Below, in pieces: positions 13,462 to 27,496 of a stretch of DNA of 64,000 bases; the stretch's first letter is position 1, and each line of letters opens with the position of its first letter. The position numbers were made by a program, and so were the translations under genes. Origin of the DNA: Tyto alba (lineage: Eukaryota; Chordata; Aves; Strigiformes; Tytonidae); NCBI RefSeq assembly GCF_018691265.1, contig NW_024881295.1:13622314-13686313 (forward strand), written 5' to 3'. The notes beneath the pieces were generated by a model. The model did no database searches. It worked only from the letters and a program-made list of their open reading frames with translations, and was not told where the DNA came from.

Positions 13462-15093
13462 TAGATCGGTGAATTTGTCCAACTTGCACTACAGACTCAT
13501 GGTCATTTGTAGCGATGAAAGCAAAGGGAAGGCACTCTGGGCTGGGAGGAATTGGGGGAGAGATAGACGGTGGAGAGCAGGACCCAGTGGTTTAATGAGC
13601 AGGTCAGGACTCTTCCACATGTTGGCATTGCCCCATAAGACAACGAATAGTAAAATGACATTGTTCACCAGTCAACTGACAACTGTCAGCCCCTCTCTAT
13701 TAAGCAAAGGGAGAAAGGAGAAGAGGAGAAGACTTGTAGTAACTTCACTGCATGCTCTAAATCACCTCAGAAGTCACCACTATGTGTTGTAGTGGCAACC
13801 TTGTTCAGAACCTACTTTTATAGACACTTTCCACCCCAAAGAAACACCAGAAATCTCTGCATTCAATTAGATACCATGTAGCAAAGCCAATATATCCACA
13901 TATATACAATATATCCATCTATGAATTAGCTTGTGGGAATATCCTTGTCCCTGCCAGGGCTCTGTTATAGGGGTGGCTTCCTGCACCAGGAGGACAAAAA
14001 TCCTAATTTATTGAAGTTCCATGGCTACTTCAGGGTGAGGGGATTTTCAGCTACATTGTATTTCTCTTTTAATGCCAAATGACAGCTTCCAGTGACTGCT
14101 GCCAGCCCCTCATCCTCATCTTTTGTTAAAAAGTACTTAATAGTGCTAATGTCCCATAGTGTTTTGCATAGTTGTAGGCAGGTTAACTTTAAGCTACCTG
14201 CTGACAATAAATAAAACTCTATAGGGACTTTGTGATTTTTTTCTAGTGTTTGAGCAGTCATCTGACAACTTGTGAAGCGGGAGCTGACTACAGCTGAGGC
14301 TGGGATTCCCACCGCAGCAGTGCAGATGGATCAGAAAATTCAAAAGCAGTAATGACCCAAGATCCAAGCTATCCAAGGCTGAGCAAGGCTAAACCTAGCC
14401 TTTCAAGTATATTTACATTGCATATAGGCACCTCACTGTGCTGACCCCTGAGGGCACAGCAATTTTCAGAACATCTCAGAGCAAAGGAGCACTCAAATCT
14501 GGTTTTAATAAAGTCAACAGGAAGCAGTTCAGGCCTCAAACCTGGGGATCTTCTGGGCTTCACTTGTAGTGTAAACATCCCGTCCCTTGGCCAGAGAGGA
14601 GTCTGGAGGAGGTAGCTGACTAACCTACTGATGGGTGATGTGAGCATGCCATTAAATCATGCCTGCTATTTATTATGGCCTTGAACTTCTGAAGTGCTGA
14701 GCTTGCTTTGGCTTCCAGTTGAGTCAGCAAACCACAGAGGATGCCCTGCCCTCCTGGGGCATGCAATCACAGTCGAGGTGGAAAAGTAAAGATACAGGTA
14801 CTTACAGACACCTCCCCAGTGTCTCATACCCTCTAACTCACCTGGTCCCAGATACCAAGGACCTACCCTGCCAGTGAAACCTTCAATTCGTGGTACCTTT
14901 TTCCCAGAGACTGTCAGCACAAGAGTTGATAGTAGGCTGCTGTGATGGTCTTTTTATTTCCCTTCCACTAAGACCAAATTCAGAATAACTTAGTTTATTC
15001 CAGACTCACAAATAAATGCCTGCCACTGTTTAGCTACTATAATATTTCTATCACCAATCAGTTGTGTCATAGACAAATAGATAGAAATGGAAT

Positions 15094-15108
15094 ACACACA
15101 CACACACA
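15094..15108. repeat. (AC)n microsatellite
   Basis: About 7.5 AC units. Confidence 0.9.
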
Positions 15109-15290
15109 ATCTTCCTGCATCATAAATAAGATCATTGACAATATTTTCTGTGAAATGAGAGCAAATCTACAGCAAGAGTTATTCATACAGTAATCACAGG
15201 AACAAAATGCAACAAACCTGTATTTTTAACTTGAGCCTGGTCAGAATAAAATAATGCAGACAACATGGCCCTGTCCATTACTTATCGATA

Positions 15291-15364
15291 AAAAAGAAAA
15301 AAAAACAAACCAACCAACCAAAAAAAAAAAAAAAAACAAACAAAAACAAGCCAAAACAAACAAA
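15291..15364. repeat. A-rich low complexity with A17 run
   Basis: AAAC, CCAA and A17 (15320-15336) units make up the block. Confidence 0.9.
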
Positions 15365-15615
15365 GCTCAAACCTTTTTGGCAGAGATGTCTGCAACTGAC
15401 CTAATCATATGCTTCTCACACATTTTTATTCCACCCTACACCTTCTGTTGTAAATCAGCTTTTAAAAAGCAGATAGCAGCACTGTGATCTTATGTCAAGA
15501 ATGAGAGATGTTTGTTTAATGGGCCTTTAAATTGTTTGTTTTAGAAAATACATATACCGCTGCCAACACAATAACTTCTCACCATATTTTTTAACTTGCT
15601 CTGTCTTTATCCAAT

Positions 15616-15639
15616 AAAAAAAAAAAAAAAAAAAAAAAA
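15616..15639. repeat. A24 run
   Basis: Preceded directly by CCAAT, so an AATAAA hexamer overlaps the start of the run. Confidence 0.95.
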
Positions 15640-15989
15640 GATGGGAAAAGAATCAGTATAAATAACCATAAAGCTCTGCTTGTTTGCATTTTGCCAAACC
15701 ACTACTTCCTAGTTTCTCTGTAGTCAGCTTGTGGTTGCAATCAGTTTTTGGAATATGCCCTTTTCAACAGTTCCAAGAACAAGAAACAACACTGATTGTA
15801 TCACTTCAAGCTGAATGGATTCTCTGTTTCAATTAGGAGTGTTAGTGCAGCTTTAAGGATAGAATGAAAATCAGAGGTCACATAGATATTAAAGCTGTGA
15901 ATCTAGCACATGCCTAGGAGAATTAGGCACTTGGGTTTTACATTGCACTGTCTCAGATTCTCTCAGTGGTCCTTTAGGAAACTCAGGTT

Positions 15990-16057
15990 TTCTTTTTTTT
16001 TTTTTTTTTTGTTTGTTTGTTTGTTTTTCCTTTTTTCTTTTTTTTTTTTTTTTTTTA
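15990..16057. repeat. T-rich tract with (GTTT)n
   Basis: T18 (15993-16010), then GTTTGTTTGTTTG, then T19 (16038-16056). Confidence 0.95.
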
Positions 16058-16393
16058 TAGTTGCTTGACATGTAATATTTAAAGCACAAAAAATTATCTT
16101 GCTCAACTATGTTAAGTTAATGTCTCAAACACTTTTTATAGATCTGATGAAATACAGTCTATTAAGTACATGTATCATTTGTCAGAGGTAATTTTTCAAT
16201 TTTTCCATGTAGACTGCAAATATCAAAGAATCCAGTTAACTTTTTGTTTTCCTTAACAGGTCACAACTGAAATGAAAATAGTTTTCAGATTTTCCACAGT
16301 ATTGTACATTTTTTCTCTATTAGGTCCAATTTTCAGGCCTCTAAAACACATGAAAATTTTAAATATAATATAATTTGTTCTTAATGGCAGGAC

Positions 16394-16408
16394 TTTTTTT
16401 TTTTTTTT
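16394..16408. repeat. T15 run
   Basis: Mononucleotide T tract. Confidence 0.95.
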
Positions 16409-17222
16409 AATTGTAATTGCCTGTGGATGTATCTATGCAAATTTTCTCCAGCAATAGTGATCCATTTCAGGTCACAAAACCAGAGTATGGATAGAAAAAA
16501 AGTAAGTAGGTTCTGAGGGCCCACTGCACCTCCTAGTTTTCCTTAAAAGATCAAAATTATTCTGCCGATTAACTTGATAAACTAGACTAATTGTAGAAAT
16601 TTCCAGAAGACCTTGGACAGCCAGAAATTCTCTAAAACTAACAGCAGGTGATGCTATTTATATTTTGTTTTTATAAATTACAACACATTTTAGAAAATAA
16701 GTGTGTCTTGGGTGATAATAAGCTGATTAAACCTAAATTGAATGAAAGAAACATCAAACACCCCTCCCTCCCTGATGTGTAACTAAGATTTCAAAAGATA
16801 CTCCATTTGTAGCCCCCAAAGCACACAAATGAGATAGAATTTGTATTTTGCACAAGAGAAAAATTACAGAGTAGGGCTCTGATCACAAAAGGATTAGTAA
16901 CAGTGTTTTAAAGAGTACTAGAAAGAAACAGAAAGCTTTCAAGGAGTGGAAGAAGGTATTTATAGGAAAGAAAGCTATGTTCATAGCTGACAATAAGGAT
17001 TAAGTGAGGATGACCAGAGTCAAACAGACTTTGCAAAGTAGTGAAAATAAATAGCAAATGATTATTCACCCATATGAAATTGGCAGAAAAGAAAAAAAAG
17101 CAGCTGCTGTGTAAAGGGAGAGCCAAAACTGAAAATAATTTAGATACTTTCCATAAGCTGATCTTTGTCTTTCAGTAAAAGTCATATTGCCAAACCTATT
17201 GTCAAAAGCAGGATATCTTAAG

Positions 17223-17245
17223 AAAAAAAAAAAAAAAAAAAAAAA
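17223..17245. repeat. A23 run
   Basis: Mononucleotide A tract. Confidence 0.95.
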
Positions 17246-19125
17246 GTGGTAAGCTTATACAGATCCAAAGTAGGAGAAAAGCAAAAGATATCGATGCATT
17301 CATGTCAAAACACCAGCTAATATCTGCTTAAATATTATGAAAAGAACAAGGACATGAAATAGCAAGTTATTTCATGAGGATTTTAAAAAATATCTAAGTT
17401 CAGGCAGCACGACACGCCAGTAGCAACTCTAGTATCATATCAGTATTTAAGGACTGGGGAAGAAGTGAGCAACTCTATCCCTTGCTGAATCATCTGACCT
17501 TACCAGTACATAAAGCTTCAGGAGAGAAATCTGAAGTAAAGAATTTTGACAAGGGAAATGCAGAATAATAAAATAGTGACATAAGTAGAAAGTAAGATAA
17601 AATACAACACAGGTTCCTAAAGGTAGGAGTTGACAAACTTGACATCCTTCTTTGATACGATTTTCTAGACAAGGGCAACACAGCAGATATAATCTATTTG
17701 GTGTTAAGAAAAGCACTGGATTTTGTGTTACACATGGCACTTTTACTTAAAAGGGAGAGGATAAGTATTCAAACTGCATAGTTAGTAGCTTTACAGCTAG
17801 TATTACACATGACCCAGCTGAAATACAAGAGTTAGCTGGACCAGCAGGGGTAACTGCCAAGCCAGGGGGATGTCTGAAAATATTTTCTCAATGACTGACC
17901 CTGCGACAACCTTTATTTTCATTCTGTATCCTGGCACACAATAAAGGCACCTGTTGAAATTTCCTGAGAACCATGACATTCAGAAAACATTGTCAATATA
18001 CATGAGGATAAAAATACTGAACACGATGTGGGGTTGCACCCACATTAGTGCTTTCATTTGGAGCAGTTACTGCCTTCTTGAAGTGAACTTTTGAAGAATC
18101 AGTACAGATGTTAATGGGTCTCTGCTTCACAGGACCAGACTTGGGATCCTGCAAATTCTCCTCTGCCTTCATATCCCAAAGGCTTAGAGCATGGGGCCCC
18201 TCAGCACAAGCTATTTCACCCAGCAAACGTGCTCCTGTTGCATGGTGCTACTTGCTAATGCAGACATAGCATTGGTATCCTTGAGGATTTCAGTCACAGA
18301 AAAAGCTATGTAATGTACACAGTTCTAGGTCATGCATCTAAGATTAAGAAAAAACCTCTCATATTTGGAAATGCCAGAGGGGAAAAGAGGTTACTTCTTC
18401 ATCAGAAGATGATTTTGAAACATAAATGTAGCACAGTAAGTGTGCCTGTGAGAAGAGGGAATGCCACAACAGACTACCACAGAGAAAGCCCATACTCGTA
18501 CCTTCGCTTGCCGTAACTCCTGAGTTTGGGCTACCATGTCTGCTGTTTCAGGGCCTCTCTGTCCCTCTGCATCTCTCAATCACCACTTCCAAACAGGACT
18601 GAATGAACAAGTGCATCTCCTCTGCTCAGTTCCCAGCAGGTTGCTCCCAGCAGCCCTAGTCCAACGGAGACCAGGATTTTCCCTCTTGAAAGGGAGAAGA
18701 GAGGGGCACTGTGCTGGCTGCTCTGGCCTCCTGGGGCAGATGCCAGCCATGCAGGAGGCTCAGCTCTTCACGTTGACTGCCCAGACGCAGAGCTCGGCAG
18801 CTCTACTTCACAGATGGGAAGGCAGCCACAGCTGCTGAGGAGCATGGCACAAGCGTGGGCTGCCCATCACTTCTGTCCACTGCTGGTCAACTTCCTGACT
18901 GCAGCTGGATGCTTGAGCTGCTGCCGAGAAGAGTAAGCACTCAGTTTTGAGCTTATTTTCCTTGAGCAGAGAGGTCCAGGACTGCCTCTACCCCTCAGCA
19001 GAAAGGTGCTTGTGAAATTTTCCATTTCAGAGAGGCTGGCACCTGCTGCCTTCCACCTGAGACTGTGTTTGAGCATCTGGGAATGGCTGATAGCCCATCT
19101 GAAAGCTCATAATAGTGTTTGGGTT

Positions 19126-19292
19126 AAAAAACAAAACAAAACAAAACACAAAACAAAACAAACAAAAAAAAACCAAAAACAAACAAACAAAACCACAAAA
19201 AAACTCCCTACCAAACAGAAAACAAACAAAAAAATCCCCTGCAACATAGAAAATACAACAGATGTAACCACAAAATGAAAAAAAAAAAAAAA
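19126..19292. repeat. (AAAAC)n / A-rich low-complexity block
   Basis: About 165 bp of AAAAC, AAAC and AACC units with interruptions, ending in A15 (19278-19292). It is the longest low-complexity block in the window. Confidence 0.9.
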
Positions 19293-20941
19293 GAAAAATG
19301 CTATGCCCTTACCCCATCAGAGAGCTGGAGAAGAGAGGAAAGGCCTGAGTATGTGAGAAATGGAAAGCCATTAAATCTGTTGTAAAATTAAAAGGGGTCA
19401 GCATAGATCCAATTCCCCTCCCCTGCCCTTGTCTGAGCTAGTGGTGCTACACCATTAGCAGCAGTAGTAGATGGTTTGTGTCCATCTGGAGCTCCTGGAG
19501 TCAGCCTGAAAAAAGGAATCCATCCAGAGCCAGTATTATGAATCATTCGAATTTACCTGGTAGATTTTCAGATATGCTTGAAAGATACTTAGGAAAGAAT
19601 AATTTTGAGTCTTCAGTGTTGGTTAAGAATTCAGCAGGGTGGAAACTTCTCCGAAATCTGTCCTCAATTGTGGGATGTTAACCTACTTAAGTTATATTAT
19701 GCTCAAAAGCTATGGTGCTGGATGACATGAAAAATCCAGAGGGAGCTAGATCAATCAGCAATTAAGACTTCCAGATGCCATTTTATAAATTAATGATTTG
19801 ATTTCCCATTTGTACAAGTGCTGATGTAAACAACAATTCTCAGAAACCTCCTAGTATAGAAGAAACCAAAGGGCCCAGCAACATATTTAATGTTACAGTA
19901 GTTCAATAAGTGTATTTATTGAAGATCCTTGGAGGGTTGTGTAATATGTATCATAGACATAGAACTATATTTTATGGGACAAATTCTGCTCTCAGACTTC
20001 ATTAGAGGTTTTAAACTAGCATAATGGAAAATGAACATGCTTCCTTTGAGATCTTTAAATCTCTTTTGAAATAAGGATAAAAGTAGGAACTAAAAATATT
20101 TATCATCTGTAAGGCACATATAGTCTACAAAAGAAAAAAGATGCAAAATAGCCACCTACTCGTTAGAGCTGATTATATCTTTCAGATAAAAATAGCCATC
20201 CACCTAAGTTTTCTTCTTTTGACAAGCTCTCTAACAAGTTAGAACTGTGCTTGACAATGGTCAGAAGAATCCACACTCTGAAATCTTTCTACTTCTCCCC
20301 CCTTTCCCCGCCCCTTAAATACTCAACATTTGCAATCACATACAAGTCTCAGATTTCTCCCCCTGTCCTGTCCTGTAGTACCCTTTCAGCTTTAGCAGTT
20401 TCCAAGATGAGCTTTAAAATAGCTAACTTCAAACAGCCAGTCTTATGATTTTATAGCAGTGGAGTTCTGATGGATAGAACTTGTTTTACTTTTTGGTATA
20501 AAAGACATGTCATGCTTCTTTCAAAGAGCAGCTGGGTTGCAGTGGGACTGCTTCATGTGTCCTGTTCTAGTGTTGGACAGAACATTAGTTTTGAGAGAGA
20601 AGTTACCTCTGTTTTACTAGCAGCTGAGAGAGACACTTTCAGTCCCCAGGGTGAGGCAGGCAGAAGGATATTTGGGAGAGTAGAACTCAGAAATGGGGCA
20701 ATACTGTAGAAGTTGAGAGATTGATGGAAAACCAGGGAGCTACTGAGATGGCAAAAGGAAATACTTTTCCTTGGGCGCTAAAGAGGAGTGCAAAGATCTT
20801 AAAGTAGATAAAATCCCATTCATCTATGAAAGAGACTGAATGAAGCAACACCTGCAAGATCAGTGGGCAGAAGATTTGTTTATAAGCCTTTTTATTTATT
20901 TTTTGTCTTACCTAACTGATTTGAGCTATCTACATTAAAAT

Positions 20942-20942
20942 A

Positions 20943-20969
<27 letters not shown>
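20942..20969. repeat. A28 run
   Basis: Mononucleotide A tract. A14 follows at 21137-21150. Confidence 0.95.
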
Positions 20970-20973
<4 letters not shown>

Positions 20974-22131
20974 GAACCATTTGTTCCATTTGCACTTGAA
21001 GTAAATTTTTTGGTTGTTTTGGGAGATTGTTCTAAGGAAAGATGCAGACACCATCCCATGTGAACTTTGGCTGTCCCCTGTTCCTTCTTTTGGCTACATG
21101 GTGCTGGTAATGATGGTGCCGGTAACAGATGTACATAAAAAAAAAAAAAAGTTACAAAGAAGTATCTTCAATTCATCCTGCATTTTGATATATGGATCTT
21201 GCTCAAGATCCTTCTCTGCCTAGGGACAGAAAGGTATGGGAAGCAAGCCTCTGAATGGCTCCTGTGGCAAGCAGTTCTAGCTGCTAAGTGTCAGCTTGCC
21301 ACCAACCTTACATACACACACATAATGGAGATATGGAAGTCTAGTCACTCTAGTTTAATTCCCTTCCACAGACTCTTTGAAAGGGTCACTTGGACCATGT
21401 GAGAATCTTAATTGCTCTTTGAAGAACCTTATTTCTATTTTCTGTATGGGAGCCCTCTGCAACTAGTCACCTAAGTGAGATGACTCACAACATAGTGTAT
21501 GTAGGTTTTTTTAAGATGTTCCTAATAGGTGCAGGTTACTTTTTTGTTACTAAGTTAACACTTCACAGCTTGTTCCTGGCCCTATGCTGTCATTTCTTAT
21601 ATGCTCAGGTGTAAGAAAGAGAGGAAAAGGTATTCCTAACTCGTGTGTCAGCCCTGCAGGATCAGCCAGATGGCACAGGAGTGAGCAGGATGGGGGGAAG
21701 GAGGGACTTTTCAAAACAAGTTCACTGCTAAAATGTTGTGCTATGTCCATGTGGACTCAACATCTAAATAAAAGAATTTGACTAAAGTTCTACAAACCAA
21801 GCAATCTCTTCCTCTTCAATTTCTTCCTACTTTAGTGACAACTTAGTGCCAGCTGAGAACTGAAGGCATAGGCAGAAAACATTATCAAGCTTTCAGAGGT
21901 AAAGCTAGGTATAGTGAAGAAGTTTGCCCTTCGTTTTTCTGATAAAATGCCTCTGTATCAATATTATGGAGCATTCAATTACTCCCTATGCTAGAAGTCT
22001 AACAAAGAGTCTAAAATTCACAATGTTCTTAAAAAGAAATATGATTGTTTCAATTACTTACCACAATAATTCAAACAGCTTTAAAAATGCATGCTTCATT
22101 TTGTGTAATATGTTTAAGGCCACAGTCAAGG

Positions 22132-22147
22132 AAAAAAAAAAAAAAAA
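22132..22147. repeat. A16 run
   Basis: Mononucleotide A tract. Confidence 0.95.
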
Positions 22148-22327
22148 TGTATCCCCTTTTCCCAGAAAAAAAATTACCAGTGCTGAAGGGTCCCTTTCTT
22201 CCCCTCCAGGCTTGCAACAAATCAGAGGCATTGCCTGAGAAATGACTATGGATAACTAGGGAAATAACTAGGAAATGACTAAGAAGCTATTTTATTATAT
22301 CTATAAGCATCTAGCTATAAACCGATT

Positions 22328-22343
22328 AAAAAAAAAAAAAAAA
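22328..22343. repeat. A16 run
   Basis: Mononucleotide A tract. Confidence 0.95.
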
Positions 22344-24350
22344 GGTAATCTGTTTCTGCAGTTTAGCTGTCTATTCACTATTTTGAACAAATTAGGGCAA
22401 TCCCAGAGTGAAGGAACAGTCTATTGCCATTTCTACAATAGGGACTTGAACATGGCAATAGTGAAACCTGGTAAAATAAACTATGAGCCGATCCTTCTTC
22501 CTGGTTGTCCAAGGGTAAAGAAACAGAGCCCAGTTAATGTGCTGGTTTTCTTCGACACTACTTGAGACAAAACCTATTTGTTAGAAAGGGACGTTTTTTG
22601 CTTTCTCTGAAGGAGGGAAGACAGGAAATAGCAGACTGTGTTTAGGAAGGTTAGAAGCAACACACATCTACTGAATGGTCATCCTATGTTTAGGAATTGT
22701 ATTTCCATTGTGGGTTAATCTACTGATACTTGCAGTTCCCCTGAAGTCAAATGATCACTCCATCATGCTCACTTCCATAGGAACTGCTTATAGTGCAGTG
22801 CACAGAGACTGATATCAGATTAATCATAAGCAATCTGGAGGAAAAAACCCAATAAAACAGACAGCACACTGACTGCTAGATCCAAAGAGCTTGTTATGGA
22901 CTGCACATGTTTCTACTTGGGGACACCAGTTGGAATCAAGCAAAAATCAACAGAAGTTTTTATCTTATGACATTTACTTAGTGCCTTGGAGAAAATACAT
23001 GCAATAATCTCAGCACTTCAGAAAGTATGTCATCACGAACTCACACATACATCAATTGTGTATTGGCAAGCACTGTAACACCTGGCAGGGAGAGGGTTTC
23101 TGCAGAGATGAATAGAGGCAGAGCAGTAAATACTCTTGTCAGCTCTTGAAGCAGATCACGTCTGGGATACATTAGAGAATACTATGGGTTTGAAGAAGCA
23201 AACTATGAGATAAGTGTAGACCCTAACTCCAAGTAATGCTCATCTATTGGGTAGTTACTCAATGCTTACCAAATTCCAGTGGGTAGTTTTACAGGGGTCT
23301 GCTGAACATGAAAAAACAGTGGGGTTGGGTCAGTAAAAAGTTTCTTGCTGTTGCTTTCTCAACTACGACAATGCAGCATCCCTACTTCCCATGAAGATGG
23401 GAACAACTAATCAAGAACAAGTTATTTAAAGAGACAACATGTGGTTTGTATCTTACTGAGATTAAGGTAGTATTGGTTTATGGTCTAGATATAGTCTAAA
23501 ATCTAACCCTACAATTTCCCTGAGCAAAGGTAACCAGTTGTGTTTCAATGGAGTTGCACTAGATTAAAACATGATTCTATTTTATTTGGTAGACAGATAG
23601 GATCTTTAATTTATAACATCTTCTGGAAGCTAGCTTCACACTGTAAACTGTAATTTTCTTATCTTTTGCAATAAAGAACGAAGAACATAATCCAAAGACA
23701 AAAAAAAAGTCCATCTCCTGACCCACACCCCTCCAGGTGTTTATTATTTTAGTTTCATGTAAGCTTTGCTATGATAATTTCTATAGTTAAACCTTAAGGA
23801 CTACAGGAGATTTACACTGGAACACCATTTTTATCCTTGCATCCAAATTCACATGCTCACAAAAATAGCCAAAACACTTTGGTTAGAACTTTTTAGCTCC
23901 ACATGAAGGCACAAAATGAATTACAGTATACACTGTATTCAATAACAGTGAATACTTCAAAGCTTCTTAATAACTAGGGCATGAATGTAAAATGTGTTGC
24001 TCTGCACATCTAAGAGTTTTCCCCTTTCTCATCATGTTCTTTGAAAAGGTGGCTTTATTCAGATTTTTGTGACTGTTCTTGTTCTACAAAAGCACTTTTA
24101 GGATTTTATTGAGGTTTACATACACCAGTGTTCAAGACGAAAGACTTTCATGTCAATTATTAATAACAAAATCTTTCATCTGTCTATTTTAAAAAAATAA
24201 AAACATGATCCTTTTTTTCCTCATTTTGATGTTTAATTTAGAATGAAAATCAAACTCTTTAAAAAAGTTTTCCTTACTATCACAAGGGAAACTATGATGT
24301 TTTTAAGAATTCTCTCTATGAAGATAATGCCAGCTAAAAATACAGTAGAA

Positions 24351-24377
24351 AATAATAATAATAAAAAAAAAAAAAAA
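24351..24377. repeat. (AAT)n plus A15
   Basis: About four AAT units run straight into A15. Confidence 0.9.
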
Positions 24378-25843
24378 GGTTTAATCCTTCTAAAAAGATG
24401 TTGAGCATAGATAATGATTTCAATAGGAGTGGAAAGGCACTCAGGATCTCATGGAATCAGAACACAAAATGCCATTTCTACTAATGTATTTGGGGGATAA
24501 TCAGTTCATTGACTTAGAAAGAAACTCAACAAGCACTTCAAGAGCTGTAAAAACTGAACTATTTCCAACTTAAAGAAAACCATACTTGGTTTGACATCTA
24601 TTCCTCCAAAACATCTCAGTAAGACCTCAGACCATCCATGTATTACCACTGAGCATGAGAGCTTGTCCTGTGATGACCTGGAAGTCCTGGTGCCCTTGCT
24701 CATCTTGCATTATAATTGCTCATTGACAGATCTCTAAACACGTAGTACATGCAATTGAAGTCACTGGTGCTCTGCAAGAGTAATTGTATAGACCTTATTG
24801 TAGCATTTCTGCCCACATACCATCTTAGGTTTTTTGTTCAGGATCTCAATCTGTCAGATTTCATAGAATCCCCTTGAAATTCTGTTTTTAAAATGCCATT
24901 TAGTTAATTTTTATTTCTGGAGCACTAACTACTACAGAAAATCTTCCTCCCCCAAAACAATCATCAGGTAAGTGTCATTTCATACAGACCCCCTCCAAAA
25001 TTTCTAATAGTTCTACCAAATTTCACAGTTAGAGTTTGAAATGAAATTATTTCTATTGAGACAGCAGTGCTTGCAGTTCCTGGATTTTATTTTAAAAAGT
25101 TCTTGTCCTTCTAATTACATTTATGTTTCAATTAAGATTTGATGTTTCTAACATAGACTTCATCATTTAATTTTGAGCTACATATGTACCTTTAAGTACT
25201 TTCATACAGCTTCAACAAAATACAAGTGCTAGAACAAGCTGCACAACAAAGGTCAGGCTTTTACACATCTTGCCTTGATGTGGTCTCTCTCATCAGCTTT
25301 AGGAATCACACATATTAAAGTATTCTGCTGCTGAAATATATCCTAACTTCAATTTTGGTTTGTTTCTTATTGTCTTCAGGACCACAGACTTAGTATCTTT
25401 TGGTGAAACTAAAGTAAACATAAAGAGAATAACATGTCCATGACCACTGACCTCAAATAGCTGTTAACAGAGTTCAGAGTGCAGGAGCTCTGCTCTTGGG
25501 ACAGTGATACCTATGAAGACACATTTTTTATGTGAACCATAATGTCATGAGTGGTAGAAATGCATATGAAGTTTTTTCAGTGTCATTTTGATTGGTTGTT
25601 CTCCAAACAAGTTTTGGGGATATGGTGGTTAAAATCAGAGAAGTTGCATGCAGATTTATTCAAAGTGCTGATTGCAGTGAGTTCCTGATATTTTTGGTGA
25701 ACCATTTTTATTTTATTTTGCTCTTAAAAACATCCTCTAGCCTAAGTTTGACAAGAGACCTAAGTCTTCAGTTAGCAGAACAAGTAGGAAAGAAAAGCAA
25801 CAGACATCCTGGAACCCAACATGATAAAATGTGACTAGAATTA

Positions 25844-25915
25844 TTAAAAAAACAAAAAACAAAAAAAAAAAAAAAACAAAAAACAAACAAACAACAAAAA
25901 AAAAGAAAATGAACC
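25844..25915. repeat. A-rich low-complexity block
   Basis: CAAA and CAAAAA units around A16 (25861-25876). The reverse frame across it is a phenylalanine-rich artefact. Confidence 0.9.
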
Positions 25916-26239
25916 AGCAAATAAAAACCCACACATAAAACTTTTTTTCCTCTGTACAATGTAGCTGCACTTCGGAACAGTTCCATCCTGCTTTCTCAAT
26001 AGTCGATTTCATATTTAGATTGTCTTCAGCTCTAGCAGCTTCTATCAGCAATAGAAGTTGAATTCCTTTCACAGGCTTCATAAAAAGAATAGGTGAGTCT
26101 CTAAAAAGTTTGTGAGTCATTCTAAAATACTCTTAGAAAAATCCACGAGAACAAGTCCATATTGTGCATTTGGCAATGAAGAGGGAAGAAAGATATAAAA
26201 GCAGGAATACCTAGTGTTTAGGTCAGGTGATGGTGAGTA

Positions 26240-26425
26240 AAATATTTGAACTCCCATTTCAACTTCAGTACTTATTAATCACATCATCTCAGACATGTTA
26301 TAGCCGCTCTATGCCTCAGTTCTCCCCTCTGTATATTGAAGGCAAAAGTACTCACTCCCATTTCTGAAGAGGTTTGAAACTTGTACAAGAACACCAGCTA
26401 AGTATAAATGATCATCATCATCAAT
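26240..26425 (+). mobile_element. MIR-like CORE-SINE remnant
   Basis: The stretch follows the MIR 3' half in order: a CTCTATGCCTCAGTTCTCCC block at about 26305-26330 (consensus CTCTGTGCCTCAGTTTCCTC), CTGTATATTGAAGG (consensus CTGTAAAATGGGG), GAGGTTTGAAACTTGTACAA (consensus region GAGTTAATACATGTAAAG) and a tail AAGTATAAATGATCATCATC (consensus AGTGCTCAATAAATG plus a trinucleotide tail). MIR is a tRNA-derived SINE with a CORE domain, moved by L2-type LINEs, and it is ancient in amniotes. Edges are approximate. Confidence 0.7.
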
Positions 26426-27482
26426 TTGGGCTATTAGAGAGCTTAAGGGGCTCCCTTCTCACATAACTGATGGTTGCCTTGGGAAGGAAATGAAGTCTTT
26501 GGGCAAGATTCTGCCTTTTGTTACCTCTTCTGCCTTTAATTAGCTGCTCCTTACTTTTCATCTTCTGATTAAGACGATCTGGAAATCTTAACCAGACTCT
26601 TCAGTGAAATAAACCATTCACATTTCTATTTGACAGCATTGGAACTCTTTCGTTGTATATAGAGGTACATTAATTCCCTATTCTTATTTTCCTTCCTTCC
26701 CCCCTGCCACCCAAATGAAGAGGCTAATCCTGTTTTACTCTTCCTGAATGATAGCAAAGGTGTGATTCATCTGCTCTAATTTAGGCACCATCTGCCCAAG
26801 GTCTGAGGCAGGTACCTCAGTTCGCTTTATTATCAGTAGAGAGAAACAGGCATCTCCAGAGAGCAATTTATCTTATCCCAAGACAGGAGTGTCTAAAATA
26901 GGTCAGAAAAATCACACTCTGGAGATATCTATTGTATTTCTGTGACTATTAAGGGAGCCTTGGGTGACTTGCTCAAACTTGGGCGCATAACTTTTAGACT
27001 TCCCACCCAGAATATCCACAAGAGCTGTTAAAATGATCCCATAGTTGTTGATCACCTCACTGCAGGCTGATACAATCTAAATGGGACCAACAGTACTTCC
27101 TGCATCTCACAGCACAGGTAAAGTCTGGCACAGATAGTTGTAGTAAGCAACTGTGAATTTGATGCTTGACATTGATCAGGAGAAAGTAGTTAGATTGTAA
27201 GCTTCCAGAGCCATCAGATGAACTCGACCCAGTCATTATCAATCAAACATGCCTCACTTTTATATCCCATACATTGGGGCCTCCATGCATGAGGTGGAAA
27301 TGTTAAAGTGAGCCACTGAGCATCTCTCTTCCTGCAACAACAAGTTCCTTATTTCTAATAGTAGTAAATTAGTTACTATTGATTCTCAAACACCTTGCTT
27401 GTCTCAGACTAATCATTAACCTTCCTGCAAGGTAGGAAGATTCCCTATTAAGGGGAATCAATTTTACATTTGGGGCCTCACT

Positions 27483-27496
27483 AAAAAAAAAAAAAA
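27483..27496. repeat. A14 run
   Basis: Mononucleotide A tract. A13 follows at 27850-27862. Confidence 0.95.

Larger units (their letters stand above)
12518..19125. other. Non-coding interval with somewhat GC-richer patches
   Basis: Patches at about 14280-14920 and 18500-19080 are richer in G and C than the surroundings and carry short frames (for example 18536-18838, plus). They lack CpG density and recognisable protein similarity. A small hairpin (ATGTGGG with CCCACAT) lies at 18026-18045. The rest is homopolymer-dotted AT-rich DNA. Confidence 0.6.
19293..26239. other. Non-coding interval, nothing recognised
   Basis: AT-rich and unique-looking, with A-runs at 20942, 21137, 22132, 22328, 24363 and 25861. 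An isolated donor-like CATCAG|GTAAGTG sits at 24967/24968 without a convincing partner. Confidence 0.65.

Noticed and set aside
18500..19080. GC-richer patch considered as a CpG island or first exon
   Set aside because: CG dinucleotides are few, and there is no TATA, splice donor or recognisable protein.
25737..26120. Phenylalanine-rich 127-codon minus frame resembling a membrane segment
   Set aside because: The hydrophobic run is produced by the A-rich low-complexity block at 25844-25915 read in reverse.
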